Below are positions 1-7,989 of a stretch of 12,704 bases of DNA, in pieces; the stretch's first letter is position 1, and each line of letters opens with the position of its first letter. The position numbers were made by a program, and so were the translations under genes. Source of the stretch: Thermoplasmatota archaeon (GTDB taxonomy: Bacteria; Pseudomonadota; Gammaproteobacteria; Burkholderiales; Thiobacillaceae); assembly GCA_023475455.1 (NCBI GenBank), contig JAMCVR010000168.1, forward strand, positions 1-12,704, read 5' to 3'. The notes under the pieces were generated by a model. That model was not told the DNA's origin, did no database searches, and was given only the letters and a program-made list of their open reading frames with translations.

Positions 1-127
1 AGCGACATCGACTTCAAACAAGGCATCCGTGACACCGGCCAGCGCCTCGGGCAACAGCCGTTTCCATGCCCGGCAAGCCCCGCAGTGCGGCGCGCTGAAC
101 AGCACCACGGCGATGCCGGGCGAGGCG
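1..127. repeat. Direct repeat copy 1 (identical to 412-538)
   Basis: All 127 bases match 412-538 in the same orientation, offset 411. The match ends at 127/538; the next bases are A at 128 and G at 539. It reaches the left window edge, so its full length is unknown. The second copy sits naturally inside the thioredoxin-like gene (residues about 35-77, minus strand). This copy is out of place, joined to the CopD-like tail. Confidence 0.97.
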
Positions 128-246
128 AGCAGAACTGGAAAGCCGGCGGCGCCGCGCTGGCGCGAATCCGCCGGCTGATCGGCATCAACCTCAGCCTGGG
201 GCTGCTGACGATTGCGGTGGTGTTCCTCGGGCGGGGGCTCGCTTAA
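1..246 (+). CDS. 3' end of a CopD-like membrane protein (partial; only about 128-246 looks native)
   Basis: A reading frame is open from the window edge to TAA at 244-246. The part from about 127 onward reads EQNWKAGGAALARIRRL, then a hydrophobic segment, INLSLGLLTIAVVFLG, ending RGLA. A basic loop followed by one last transmembrane helix resembles the C-terminus of CopD-type (copper resistance D family) integral membrane proteins. That family call is from memory of the pattern and is tentative, because fewer than 40 native residues are visible. The upstream part (1-127) is not CopD: it is an exact copy of 412-538, the antisense of the thioredoxin-like gene. The frame through 1-127 is therefore probably fortuitous, and the true upstream part of this gene is not in the window. 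The gene ends directly against the stop codon of the convergent thioredoxin-like gene. Confidence 0.45.
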   Translation, partial: SDIDFKQGIRDTGQRLGQQPFPCPASPAVRRAEQHHGDAGRGEQNWKAGGAALARIRRLIGINLSLGLLTIAVVFLGRGLA

Positions 247-642
247 TCAAGGCTCATCCTGCGGTGCCGCAGCCAGCAGGCTTTGCGCCGTCTGCCGGAT
301 GGCTTCCCGCCGCGCTTCGCATTGCAGCTCGGCATGAAACCGGCCGTCGCGGTACAGGTACACGGTGGGCAAGTGAAAGATGCCGTAGTAGCGGGCGACG
401 CCGGTGGCTTCAGCGACATCGACTTCAAACAAGGCATCCGTGACACCGGCCAGCGCCTCGGGCAACAGCCGTTTCCATGCCCGGCAAGCCCCGCAGTGCG
501 GCGCGCTGAACAGCACCACGGCGATGCCGGGCGAGGCGGCGAGCCGGGTGTGAAATTCGCCCTCGGCCAGACGCGAAAACCCGGCCGGGATGAACGCATC
601 CGGGCTGGTAGAATCGCGGTTTTCCTTCTGGCTGGCCCTCAT
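247..642 (-). CDS. Thioredoxin-like protein, CGAC active site
   Basis: The 131-residue protein has the thioredoxin fold signature. A hydrophobic strand (AVVLFSAPHC) leads into the redox motif Cys50-Gly-Ala-Cys53 and the following helix. The DVAEATGVARYYGIFHLPTVYLYRDG block carries the cis-proline at about residue 92 and the last strands. It is slightly longer than classical thioredoxin because of a roughly 20-residue N-terminal extension without a signal peptide, so a cytoplasmic thiol-disulfide role is inferred. ATG at 642-640 is the only plausible start, since no ATG, GTG or TTG follows in frame before the core. That ATG shares the CATG at 640-643 with the start of the divergent antiporter. 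The stop codon (247-249) directly abuts the CopD-like stop. The partner protein is unknown. Confidence 0.85.
   Translation of the reverse strand: MRASQKENRDSTSPDAFIPAGFSRLAEGEFHTRLAASPGIAVVLFSAPHCGACRAWKRLLPEALAGVTDALFEVDVAEATGVARYYGIFHLPTVYLYRDGRFHAELQCEARREAIRQTAQSLLAAAPQDEP
412..538. repeat. Direct repeat copy 2 (native, inside the thioredoxin-like gene)
   Basis: This is the partner of the 127-bp repeat at the left edge. This copy is in its native context, because the thioredoxin-like reading frame runs intact on both sides of it. Confidence 0.97.
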
Positions 643-1642
643 GCTGTTTCTCGAACTCTTCGGTTATCTGCTGCTCATCCTGGTGGCGGCGGAAATCTTT
701 GTCAACGCGCTCGAACACCTGGGCGAAAAACTCAAAATATCGGAAGGCGTGACCGGCTCGCTGTTCGCCGCGGTCGGCACCGCCATGCCGGAAACCCTGG
801 TGCCGCTGCTGGCGATCTTTGCCGGCACCGGAAATACCGCCACCAATCACGAAATCGGCGTCGGCGCGATTCTGGGCGCGCCGCTCATGCTGTCGACCCT
901 GTCGCTGTTCCTGATGGGCGCGGCGGTGCTGAAACGACGCGGCCTGCTGGGCCATCTCACGCCCGAGAAGACCGGCCTCAAGCGCGATCTGGATTTTTTC
1001 CTGATGGCGTTCCTGCTGGCCTTCGTCGCCATGTTCGTCCCGCACGGCGAAGGCTGGGTGCGCGGCGCGCTCGCCTTCGTCATGGTGCTGACCTACTTCG
1101 TGTACGTGATGCTCACCCTGCGCGCGTCGGCCAGGCTGGTGGAAGACGGCCACGCCACCGAGGCCGGGTCGCCGATGCTGTTGACCCGTCTGGGCTTGCC
1201 GCAGAACCTGTTCTTCATCGTGGTGCAGCTCGTGCTGGGCCTGGCGCTGCTGGTCGCCGGCGCCAAGGGCTTCATCCACGGTGTGGAAGCCGCCGCGCCC
1301 GTCATCGGCATTTCCGCGCTGCTGCTGTCGCTGATGATCATCCCGATCGCGACCGAGCTGCCGGAAAAGGTGAATTCGATCCTGTGGATCCGCAAGCACA
1401 AGGACACCCTGGCCTTCGGCAACATCACCGGCGCCATGGTGTTCCAGGGCACGCTCTTGCCGGCCATCGGCATTTCGCTCACGCCGTGGGCGCCGCAGAA
1501 GGAAGTGCTGCTGGGCGTCGGGATCACCCTGGTTGCGGCCTTCTGGCTGCGCTGGGCGGCGCTGAGCGGCGGCCTGCGGGTGTGGCACCTGTTCGTCAAC
1601 GGCGCCCTGTATGTGAGCTATCTGGCCGCGGTGCTGATTTAA
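641..1642 (+). CDS. Sodium/calcium (cation) antiporter, CaCA family
   Basis: This is a 333-residue polytopic membrane protein with the two inverted alpha-repeat motifs of the CaCA superfamily. The first is GTAMPET at residues 46-52 and the second is IPIATELPEK at 234-243; their acidic residues (Glu51, Glu239, Glu242) would line the ion site. About ten hydrophobic segments are spread over the whole length, with a hydrophilic stretch in the middle near 100-116. Length and motif spacing fit prokaryotic YrbG/NCX-like exchangers; the actual ion is not shown. I chose ATG 641 because the family begins at the first membrane helix (MLFLELFGYL). An in-frame ATG at 590 would add 17 residues and overlap the thioredoxin-like gene. 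TAGAAT at 609-614 could be a -10 box, but no good -35 is visible. Confidence 0.88.
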   Translation: MLFLELFGYLLLILVAAEIFVNALEHLGEKLKISEGVTGSLFAAVGTAMPETLVPLLAIFAGTGNTATNHEIGVGAILGAPLMLSTLSLFLMGAAVLKRRGLLGHLTPEKTGLKRDLDFFLMAFLLAFVAMFVPHGEGWVRGALAFVMVLTYFVYVMLTLRASARLVEDGHATEAGSPMLLTRLGLPQNLFFIVVQLVLGLALLVAGAKGFIHGVEAAAPVIGISALLLSLMIIPIATELPEKVNSILWIRKHKDTLAFGNITGAMVFQGTLLPAIGISLTPWAPQKEVLLGVGITLVAAFWLRWAALSGGLRVWHLFVNGALYVSYLAAVLI

Positions 1643-1654
1643 GGCAGAAACTGA

Positions 1655-1707
1655 ACAAGGAGGACACGGAGGACGCTGAGGAGATTTCTCCTCCGCGTCC
1701 TCCTTGT
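1655..1707. terminator. Long hairpin between convergent genes (repeat-like, possible bidirectional terminator)
   Basis: The left arm (1655-1673, ACAAGGAGGACACGGAGGA) and right arm (1689-1707) form a 19-bp stem with one mismatch and a 15-base loop. It lies between the antiporter stop (1642) and the end of the acyltransferase gene (1725), so it can serve both transcripts. There is no clear T-run. Its GGA-GGACACGGAGGA texture is close to the hairpin between sucC and sucD, which suggests a dispersed repeat rather than only a terminator. Confidence 0.6.
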
Positions 1708-1724
1708 GAATCGCCCGAGCCGAC

Positions 1725-2894
1725 TCAGGTCGGCGGCTCGCGGCGGAACGGCCCGTCGAGTTCGTCCATGTAGTGGCTGATGGCGTCGGTTTCGCGTTCC
1801 AGGAAGCGGTCGACCGCCTCGCGGAATTCGGCATTTTCCAGCCAGTGCCAGGAATGCGTGGCGGTGGGGACCAACCCGCGTGAAAGCTTGTGCTCGCCCT
1901 GCGCGCCGCCTTCGAACACTTCCAGCCCGTGCGTGATGGCGTATTCGATGCCCTGCTGGTAGCAGGTTTCGAAGTGCAGGCCGGGCACGTATTCCAGGGT
2001 GCCCCAGTGGCGGCCATACAGCCGCTGGCTGTCTTTCATGCAGAACGAGCAGGCGATGGGCTCGCCGTCCCTGTCCGCAATGACGAGCAGCAGATTGTCC
2101 GGCATCGTCTCGCGCAGCGCGGCGAAGAAGGCGCGGTTGAGATGCGGTTCGCTGCGGTGGCGGGCGTAGGTGTCGGCGTAGCAGCGGTAGAAATGGTCCC
2201 AGTCGGCGTCGGTGCTCTCCGTGCCTTCGATACAACGGAACGTCACCCCCAGACCGGCGAGCTTCTTTCTCTCTTGGCGAATCTTCTTGCGCTTGTCGTG
2301 CGTCATTGCGGCGAGGAAGTCGTCGAAGCTGGCGTAGCCTGTGTTATGCCAGTGGAACTGGAAGCCGCTGCGGTGCAGGAGTGGTGCAGCTTCTAGTGCG
2401 GCATGGTCGGGCTCGGTGGGAAACAGGATGTGGAACGACGAGCAGTTCAAATCGCGGGTGAGCTTGAGCGCGGCCTGGACCAGCGCGGCGCGGTCGGCGT
2501 CGTTCTTCGCCGGCAGGCGCGGACCGGGCACCGGCGAAAACGGCACGCAGCACACCAGCTTGGGGTAATAGTTGAGCCCATGGCGGCGGTAGGCGTCGGC
2601 CCACGCCCAGTCGAACACGAATTCGCCCCAGGAATGGTGCTTGACGTAGAGCGGCATCGCGGCTTCCAGCCGATCGCCGCGAAACAGTGCCAGATGCACC
2701 GGCTCCCAGCCGATGTGGGCGCCGACGCAACCGCTGGCTTCCAGCGCGTGCAGAAAAGCGTGCTGCACGAAGGGCGAATCGCCGGCCAGGGCGTTCCAGG
2801 CGTCGGCAGACAGCTCGGCTATGCGCGGAACGACGCGGGCTACTGTTTCTGCGGCTTTGGCTTCCGTCCCGGGGGGCTTTGCTTCAAAATGCAC
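1725..2894 (-). CDS. GNAT-type N-acyltransferase, DUF482/COG3146 (FemAB-like) family
   Basis: This 389-residue soluble protein matches the COG3146/PF04339 predicted N-acyltransferases. Diagnostic blocks near the C-terminus are LYGRHWGTLEYVPGLHFETC, then EGGAQGEHKLSRGL, then THSWHWLENAEFREAVDRFL. A basic segment, HDKRKKIRQERKKL, lies near the middle, where the second GNAT-like half begins. Family length is usually 370-400 residues, so the gene looks complete. The substrate is unknown; 'peptidoglycan biosynthesis' labels attached to this family are by distant similarity to FemAB. The frame starts at GTG (2894-2892), because no in-frame ATG precedes the conserved region. Only 26 bases separate it from the divergent sucC, so its promoter must overlap the sucC 5' region or coding sequence. 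Confidence 0.88.
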   Translation of the reverse strand: MHFEAKPPGTEAKAAETVARVVPRIAELSADAWNALAGDSPFVQHAFLHALEASGCVGAHIGWEPVHLALFRGDRLEAAMPLYVKHHSWGEFVFDWAWADAYRRHGLNYYPKLVCCVPFSPVPGPRLPAKNDADRAALVQAALKLTRDLNCSSFHILFPTEPDHAALEAAPLLHRSGFQFHWHNTGYASFDDFLAAMTHDKRKKIRQERKKLAGLGVTFRCIEGTESTDADWDHFYRCYADTYARHRSEPHLNRAFFAALRETMPDNLLLVIADRDGEPIACSFCMKDSQRLYGRHWGTLEYVPGLHFETCYQQGIEYAITHGLEVFEGGAQGEHKLSRGLVPTATHSWHWLENAEFREAVDRFLERETDAISHYMDELDGPFRREPPT

Positions 2895-2920
2895 GTTTTG
2901 GCGAGCTCTCTAAACCAACA

Positions 2921-4081
<1,161 letters not shown>

Positions 4082-4093
4082 AAAAAACAATTA

Positions 4094-4157
4094 ACCACAG
4101 AGGCACAGAGGCACGGAGTTTCTTCCGGGTTTCTCCGTGCCTCTGTGTCTCTGTGGT
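4094..4157. repeat. 25-bp stem hairpin between sucC and sucD
   Basis: The left arm (4094-4118, ACCACAGAGGCACAGAGG...) pairs with 4133-4157, giving 25 bp with one mismatch and a 14-base loop. The ACCACAGAG(G/A)CACAGAG pattern is a dispersed intergenic palindrome I recognise from many environmental proteobacteria. Between sucC and sucD it may weaken readthrough or protect mRNA 3' ends. The sucD ribosome-binding site (GAAGG, 4158-4162) begins immediately after it. A related hairpin lies at 1655-1707. Confidence 0.85.
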
Positions 4158-4191
4158 GAAGGTCTTATGAGCATCCTCGTCAACAAAAACA

Positions 4192-4557
4192 CCAAGGTCA
4201 TCTGCCAGGGCTTCACCGGCAAGCAGGGTACGTTCCATTCCGAACAGGCGATCGCCTACGGCACGCGGATGGTCGGCGGCGTCACCCCCGGCAAGGGCGG
4301 GCAGACGCACCTCAATCTTCCTGTTTTCAACACCGTGCGCGACGCGGTGCGGCAGACCGGCGCCAACGCGACCATGATCTACGTGCCGGCCGCGTTCGCG
4401 GCGGATTCCATCCTCGAAGCCGCCGATGCGGGGGTCGAGGTCATCGTCTGCATCACCGAGGGCATCCCGGTGCTCGACATGCTTCAAGTTAAAACAGCGC
4501 TGAACGTGAAGGCTGCGTTGCGCGCCAACGGCACCAGGCTGATCGGCCCCAACTGTC
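4192..4557. repeat. 366-bp perfect direct repeat, copy A (sucD internal)
   Basis: Base-by-base reading shows identity with 4996-5361 at a constant offset of 804 (268 codons). The match stops at 4191/4995 (A versus T) and at 4558/5362 (G versus C). It encodes SucD residues about 10-130. Identity including third codon positions means the duplication is very recent or artefactual. Confidence 0.97.
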
Positions 4558-4585
4558 GTCGTGTTCCAAGGGGTTGCCGTTGGCG

Positions 4586-4623
4586 TCAGGCCCAGCTTTT
4601 CCGCGTGCAGCGCCTGGCGCGGG
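4586..4623 (-). repeat. Inverted 38-bp copy of rluD 9670-9707
   Basis: This is an exact reverse complement of 9670-9707, encoding the RluD block around [11 protein letters not shown]. The match is broken at both ends (4585 G versus A; 4624 C versus A). Confidence 0.93.
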
Positions 4624-4697
4624 CGACAGGCCTCCTGATCTTGACCGAGTAACATGCGATACCCTGGTCTTCATCGTGCCGTTCGGCGACCACGGCA

Positions 4698-5864
4698 ATG
4701 GCCAAGCGCAGCCAGTTTTTGCCGCCAGCCGACCTCCCCGCAGAACTCGACGTCCGGGTCATTGGGGCTGGCGGGATTACGGCTCGGCGGCAGGCGCTGA
4801 GCGAGGTATTCGCGCTTGACGGTGCGCGCCTGCAGCTGGCGCACCAGGTCGGTGTGCGCACTCAGGGTCTTGGCGACGACCAGGAGGCCGGAGGCGAAGG
4901 TGGGCAGAGGGCGGCGCCTCAGAGACTGCGGCGCCGCGGTGACGTTGAATTCCTCCAGCACCGCGTGCCCTCGTCGGGCACGTCGTTGAGATTATCCAAG
5001 GTCATCTGCCAGGGCTTCACCGGCAAGCAGGGTACGTTCCATTCCGAACAGGCGATCGCCTACGGCACGCGGATGGTCGGCGGCGTCACCCCCGGCAAGG
5101 GCGGGCAGACGCACCTCAATCTTCCTGTTTTCAACACCGTGCGCGACGCGGTGCGGCAGACCGGCGCCAACGCGACCATGATCTACGTGCCGGCCGCGTT
5201 CGCGGCGGATTCCATCCTCGAAGCCGCCGATGCGGGGGTCGAGGTCATCGTCTGCATCACCGAGGGCATCCCGGTGCTCGACATGCTTCAAGTTAAAACA
5301 GCGCTGAACGTGAAGGCTGCGTTGCGCGCCAACGGCACCAGGCTGATCGGCCCCAACTGTCCTGGTGTGATCACCTCGGGCGAATGCAAGATCGGCATCA
5401 TGCCCGGCGTCATCCACCAAAAGGGCAGGATCGGCATCGTCTCGCGCTCCGGCACGCTCACCTACGAAGCGGTGCACCAGACCACGCAACTGGGGCTGGG
5501 ACAATCGACCTGCGTCGGCATCGGCGGCGACCCGATCAAGGGGCTGGACTTCATCGATTGTCTGGCAATGTTCGAGGCCGACCCGCAGACCGAGGCGGTG
5601 ATCCTGGTCGGCGAAATCGGCGGCAGCCGCGAGGAGGCAGCGGCCGAATACATCCGCACCAACATGAAGAAACCGGTCGCTGCCTACATCGCCGGGCGCA
5701 CCGCGCCCAAGGGCAAACGCATGGGCCATGCCGGTGCGATCATCGCCGGCGGCGCCGGTACGGCCGATGCCAAGATCCGCGCACTGGAAGCCGCCGGGGC
5801 CGTCGTCGCGCCCAGCCCGGCGGGGCTGGGCGAGGCGGTGCAGGTGGCGCTGGCGGCCCGATGA
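4698..5864 (+). CDS. sucD: Succinyl-CoA ligase alpha subunit, 3' copy (SucD homology only from 4996; foreign N-terminus)
   Basis: The frame opens at ATG 4698, but about 99 codons are unrelated insert sequence. SucD homology begins at 4996 ([18 protein letters not shown]) and runs without interruption to TGA at 5862-5864. It holds the CoA-binding motif, the [11 protein letters not shown] loop, [21 protein letters not shown], and the active-site histidine in [10 protein letters not shown] (His253 in the rebuilt protein, equivalent to E. coli His246). Only the first nine SucD residues and the native start are lost. In the rebuilt gene (4167-4557 plus 5362-5864) the enzyme would be 297 residues, normal for the family. 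Without the native ribosome-binding site, expression of this copy is doubtful. The stop overlaps the nadE start as ATGA. Confidence 0.9.
   Translation: MAKRSQFLPPADLPAELDVRVIGAGGITARRQALSEVFALDGARLQLAHQVGVRTQGLGDDQEAGGEGGQRAAPQRLRRRGDVEFLQHRVPSSGTSLRLSKVICQGFTGKQGTFHSEQAIAYGTRMVGGVTPGKGGQTHLNLPVFNTVRDAVRQTGANATMIYVPAAFAADSILEAADAGVEVIVCITEGIPVLDMLQVKTALNVKAALRANGTRLIGPNCPGVITSGECKIGIMPGVIHQKGRIGIVSRSGTLTYEAVHQTTQLGLGQSTCVGIGGDPIKGLDFIDCLAMFEADPQTEAVILVGEIGGSREEAAAEYIRTNMKKPVAAYIAGRTAPKGKRMGHAGAIIAGGAGTADAKIRALEAAGAVVAPSPAGLGEAVQVALAAR
4801..4894 (-). repeat. Inverted 94-bp copy of rluD 9300-9393
   Basis: This is an exact reverse complement of 9300-9393, covering RluD codons from [10 protein letters not shown] to KREYLA, just after the catalytic aspartate. 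Identity at every base rules out a second pseudouridine synthase paralogue as the source; it derives from this rluD or an identical copy. Confidence 0.96.
4996..5361. repeat. 366-bp perfect direct repeat, copy B (sucD internal)
   Basis: Identical partner of 4192-4557. Copy B continues into the genuine 3' half of sucD, whereas copy A continues from the genuine 5' end. A crossover between the copies would delete exactly 804 bp and restore sucD. Confidence 0.97.
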
Positions 5865-7468
5865 AACTCGGCATCGCCCAACTCAACCTCACCGTCGGCG
5901 ACATCGCCGGCAACGCCGCCAGGCTGCTGGGCGCGGCGCGGGAGGCGCACGCCGCCGGCGCGGCCCTGCTGCTCACCCCCGAGATGTCGATCTGCGGCTA
6001 TCCGGCCGAAGACCTGGTGTTGCGCCACGATTTCACCGCGGCGTGCGCGGCGGCCGTCCAGCAACTGGCCGCCGCTGCGCCGCCCGAACTCGCGCTGATC
6101 GTCGGCTACCCCGAACGCAGCGACGACGGCCTGTTCAACGCCGCGGTGCTGCTGCGCGGCGGCCGGATCGAAACGGTGTATCGCAAGCACCACCTGCCGA
6201 ATCATTCCGTGTTCGACGAGCAGCGCGTGTTCGACCGCGGCGACGCCCCCTGCGTGTTCGCCTGCGGCGGGGTGAAGTTCGGCCTCAACATCTGCGGGGA
6301 CATCTGGGAGCCGGGGCCGGCGACGCGGGCGATGGAGGCCGGCGCCGACTGGCTGCTGGTGCCCAACGCCTCGCCCTATCATCTCAACAAGGAACGCGAG
6401 CGCGTTGCCGTGGCGCGCTCGCGCCAGCTGGAGGCCGGCCTGCCGATCGTTTACGCGAATATGGTGGGCGGGCAGGACGAACTGGTGTTCGACGGCGCGT
6501 CGTTTGCGATGAATGCCGACGGCGACGTGGCGGCGCAGTGTCCGGCCTGGCGGGAAGGGGTGTTCTATGTCGAGCTTGCCGGCGGCACCTGCACCGGGCC
6601 GCAGCATGCCCTGCCGGGCGAGGAGGCCGCCGTCTACGACGCGCTGGTGCTGGCGGTGCGCGATTATTTCGTCAAGAACGGCTTCAAGGGCGTCCACCTC
6701 GGCCTGTCGGGCGGGATCGATTCGGCGCTGACGCTGGCGATCGCGGTAGACGCGCTGGGCGCGGACAAGGTTCACGCGGTGATGATGCCGTCGGATTACA
6801 CCGCGAGCATCAGCGTCGAGGATTCAAGGGATATGGTCAAACGGCTCGGCGTGCGCTATTCCGAAATCGCCATCAAGCCGATATTCGATGCCTTCGTGGC
6901 GCAACTGGCCGGCGAATTTGCCGGTCTGGCTGCCGACACCACCGAAGAAAACCTGCAGGCGCGCACGCGCGGCACGCTCCTGATGGCGCTGTCCAACAAG
7001 TTCGGCACGCTGGTGCTGACCACCGGCAACAAGAGCGAAATGGCGGTCGGCTACGCGACCCTGTACGGCGACATGGCGGGCGGCTTTGCGGTGCTGAAGG
7101 ACGTGGCGAAAACCCGCGTCTACCGGCTGGCGAATTATCGCAATCGTTTGTCCCAGGTCATCCCGCAGCGCATCATCGACCGTCCGCCGTCGGCCGAACT
7201 GCGCCCCGATCAGACCGACCAGGACAGCCTGCCGCCCTACGATGTGCTCGACCCGATTCTGGCGGCCTATGTCGAGCGCGACCTGTCGGCGCGCGACATC
7301 ATCGCGCTGGGGCATGACGCCGCTACGGTGAAAAGAGTCATCCGCATGGTCGACCTCGCCGAATACAAGCGCCGTCAAGCCGCGCCCGGCCCGCGCATCA
7401 CGCCGCGCAATTTCGGCAAGGACCGCCGCTATCCGATCACCTCGAAATACCGACCCGACCTCGCTTAG
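5861..7468 (+). CDS. nadE: Glutamine-dependent NAD+ synthetase
   Basis: Makes NAD+ from deamido-NAD+ and ATP, with ammonia released from glutamine by an N-terminal glutaminase. The 535-residue protein has both domains. The CN-hydrolase domain (about 1-240) carries the triad Glu41 ([10 protein letters not shown]), Lys109 (YRKHHLPN) and Cys145 (NICGDIW). The C-terminal synthetase has the P-loop SGGIDS at 283-288, [18 protein letters not shown], and a C-terminal [10 protein letters not shown]. Length is typical of the bacterial two-domain form. ATG 5861 overlaps the sucD stop by four bases (ATGA), which implies translational coupling with sucD. A far longer upstream frame exists but is out-of-frame sucD. 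glnB follows after 158 bases holding two hairpins. nadC, an earlier step of the same pathway, lies at 11488-12330. Confidence 0.96.
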   Translation: MKLGIAQLNLTVGDIAGNAARLLGAAREAHAAGAALLLTPEMSICGYPAEDLVLRHDFTAACAAAVQQLAAAAPPELALIVGYPERSDDGLFNAAVLLRGGRIETVYRKHHLPNHSVFDEQRVFDRGDAPCVFACGGVKFGLNICGDIWEPGPATRAMEAGADWLLVPNASPYHLNKERERVAVARSRQLEAGLPIVYANMVGGQDELVFDGASFAMNADGDVAAQCPAWREGVFYVELAGGTCTGPQHALPGEEAAVYDALVLAVRDYFVKNGFKGVHLGLSGGIDSALTLAIAVDALGADKVHAVMMPSDYTASISVEDSRDMVKRLGVRYSEIAIKPIFDAFVAQLAGEFAGLAADTTEENLQARTRGTLLMALSNKFGTLVLTTGNKSEMAVGYATLYGDMAGGFAVLKDVAKTRVYRLANYRNRLSQVIPQRIIDRPPSAELRPDQTDQDSLPPYDVLDPILAAYVERDLSARDIIALGHDAATVKRVIRMVDLAEYKRRQAAPGPRITPRNFGKDRRYPITSKYRPDLA

Positions 7469-7517
7469 CGCCACTTTCTGACATGATGAATATTTACGCT
7501 AAACGAGTTTCCCCTCC

Positions 7518-7580
7518 CCAACCCTCGTCAATCGGGTTGGGCGCGGCCACACCCCCCTCTCCCGCAAGCGGGAGAGGGGG
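7518..7580. repeat. Two tandem hairpins in the nadE-glnB gap (repeat-like)
   Basis: The first hairpin pairs CCAACCC (7518-7524) with GGGTTGG (7534-7540). The second is a perfect 13-bp stem, CCCCCTCTCCCGC (7553-7565) with 7568-7580, around a two-base AA loop. The CTCTCCCGCAAGCGGGAGAG core is a common intergenic repeat in proteobacteria. It may end nadE transcription, but it lacks a T-run, so I call it a repeat rather than a proven terminator. A shorter relative (TCCCGC-GCAA-GCGGGA) occurs at 11319-11334. Confidence 0.75.
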
Positions 7581-7614
7581 GAGAGGGAGCAAACGTAATG
7601 CCCAAAGCGATTAA

Positions 7615-7965
<351 letters not shown>

Positions 7966-7989
7966 ACCGGCTTCACTTCCGGATACGAA

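Larger units (their letters stand above)
4167..4652 (+). pseudogene. sucD: Succinyl-CoA ligase alpha subunit, 5' fragment (truncated by rearrangement)
   Basis: The native sucD start: ATG 4167, four bases after GAAGG. It encodes SucD residues 1-130, [20 protein letters not shown] through the CoA-binding Rossmann motif to [10 protein letters not shown]. At 4557/4558 the SucD sequence stops abruptly. The frame continues for 31 unrelated residues to TAA at 4650-4652, part of which is antisense rluD. The phospho-histidine domain is missing, so this product alone cannot be active. Joining 4167-4557 to 5362-5864 gives a normal 297-residue SucD with no frameshift. The real chromosome therefore either carries an intact gene (if the insert is an artefact) or a genuinely broken one. 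Confidence 0.9.
4558..4995. other. 438-bp composite insert between the sucD repeats
   Basis: This stretch interrupts sucD. It contains two exact reverse-complement pieces of rluD (4586-4623 and 4801-4894) in the same relative order as in rluD, but with the intervening part replaced. The remaining pieces (4558-4585, 4624-4800, 4895-4995) match nothing I can find elsewhere in the window. No transposase, terminal inverted repeat or integrase motif is visible. Frames open on both strands here look fortuitous. The minus strand from 4961 reads through RluD residues SGLLVVAKT...REYLA and then into unrelated sequence. Confidence 0.85.

Noticed and set aside
590..640. Upstream ATG at 590 as the antiporter start
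   Set aside because: It would add 17 residues not expected before the first membrane helix and increase overlap with the thioredoxin-like gene; ATG 641 fits the family better.
283..1773. Long plus-strand open frame overlapping the thioredoxin-like gene and the antiporter
   Set aside because: It is Arg/Gly/Pro-rich, out of frame with the antiporter and antisense to the thioredoxin-like gene; no domain pattern.
425..2017. Long open frame on the minus strand (about 530 codons) across the antiporter region
   Set aside because: It is antisense to a clear antiporter gene, has Gln/Arg/His-rich low-complexity composition and no recognisable domain: a high-GC shadow frame.
4558..4995. Possible mobile element or integron-like insertion in sucD
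   Set aside because: No transposase, terminal inverted repeats or short target-site duplication; the 366-bp repeats are far too long for one, and the content is partly inverted rluD.
4986..4997. 12-base match TTGAGATTATCC to 8648-8659 in bamD at the right insert junction
   Set aside because: A single 12-mer shared between a 438-bp insert and a 12.7-kb window can arise by chance; mentioned only as a possible microhomology.
4992..5729. Minus-strand open frame opposite sucD
   Set aside because: Repeated (in part) opposite the first sucD copy as expected for antisense of a duplicated gene; no protein family resemblance.
7966..7989. Terminator between the convergent glnB and bamD
   Set aside because: The 24-base gap shows only a four-base CCGG pairing, too weak to call.
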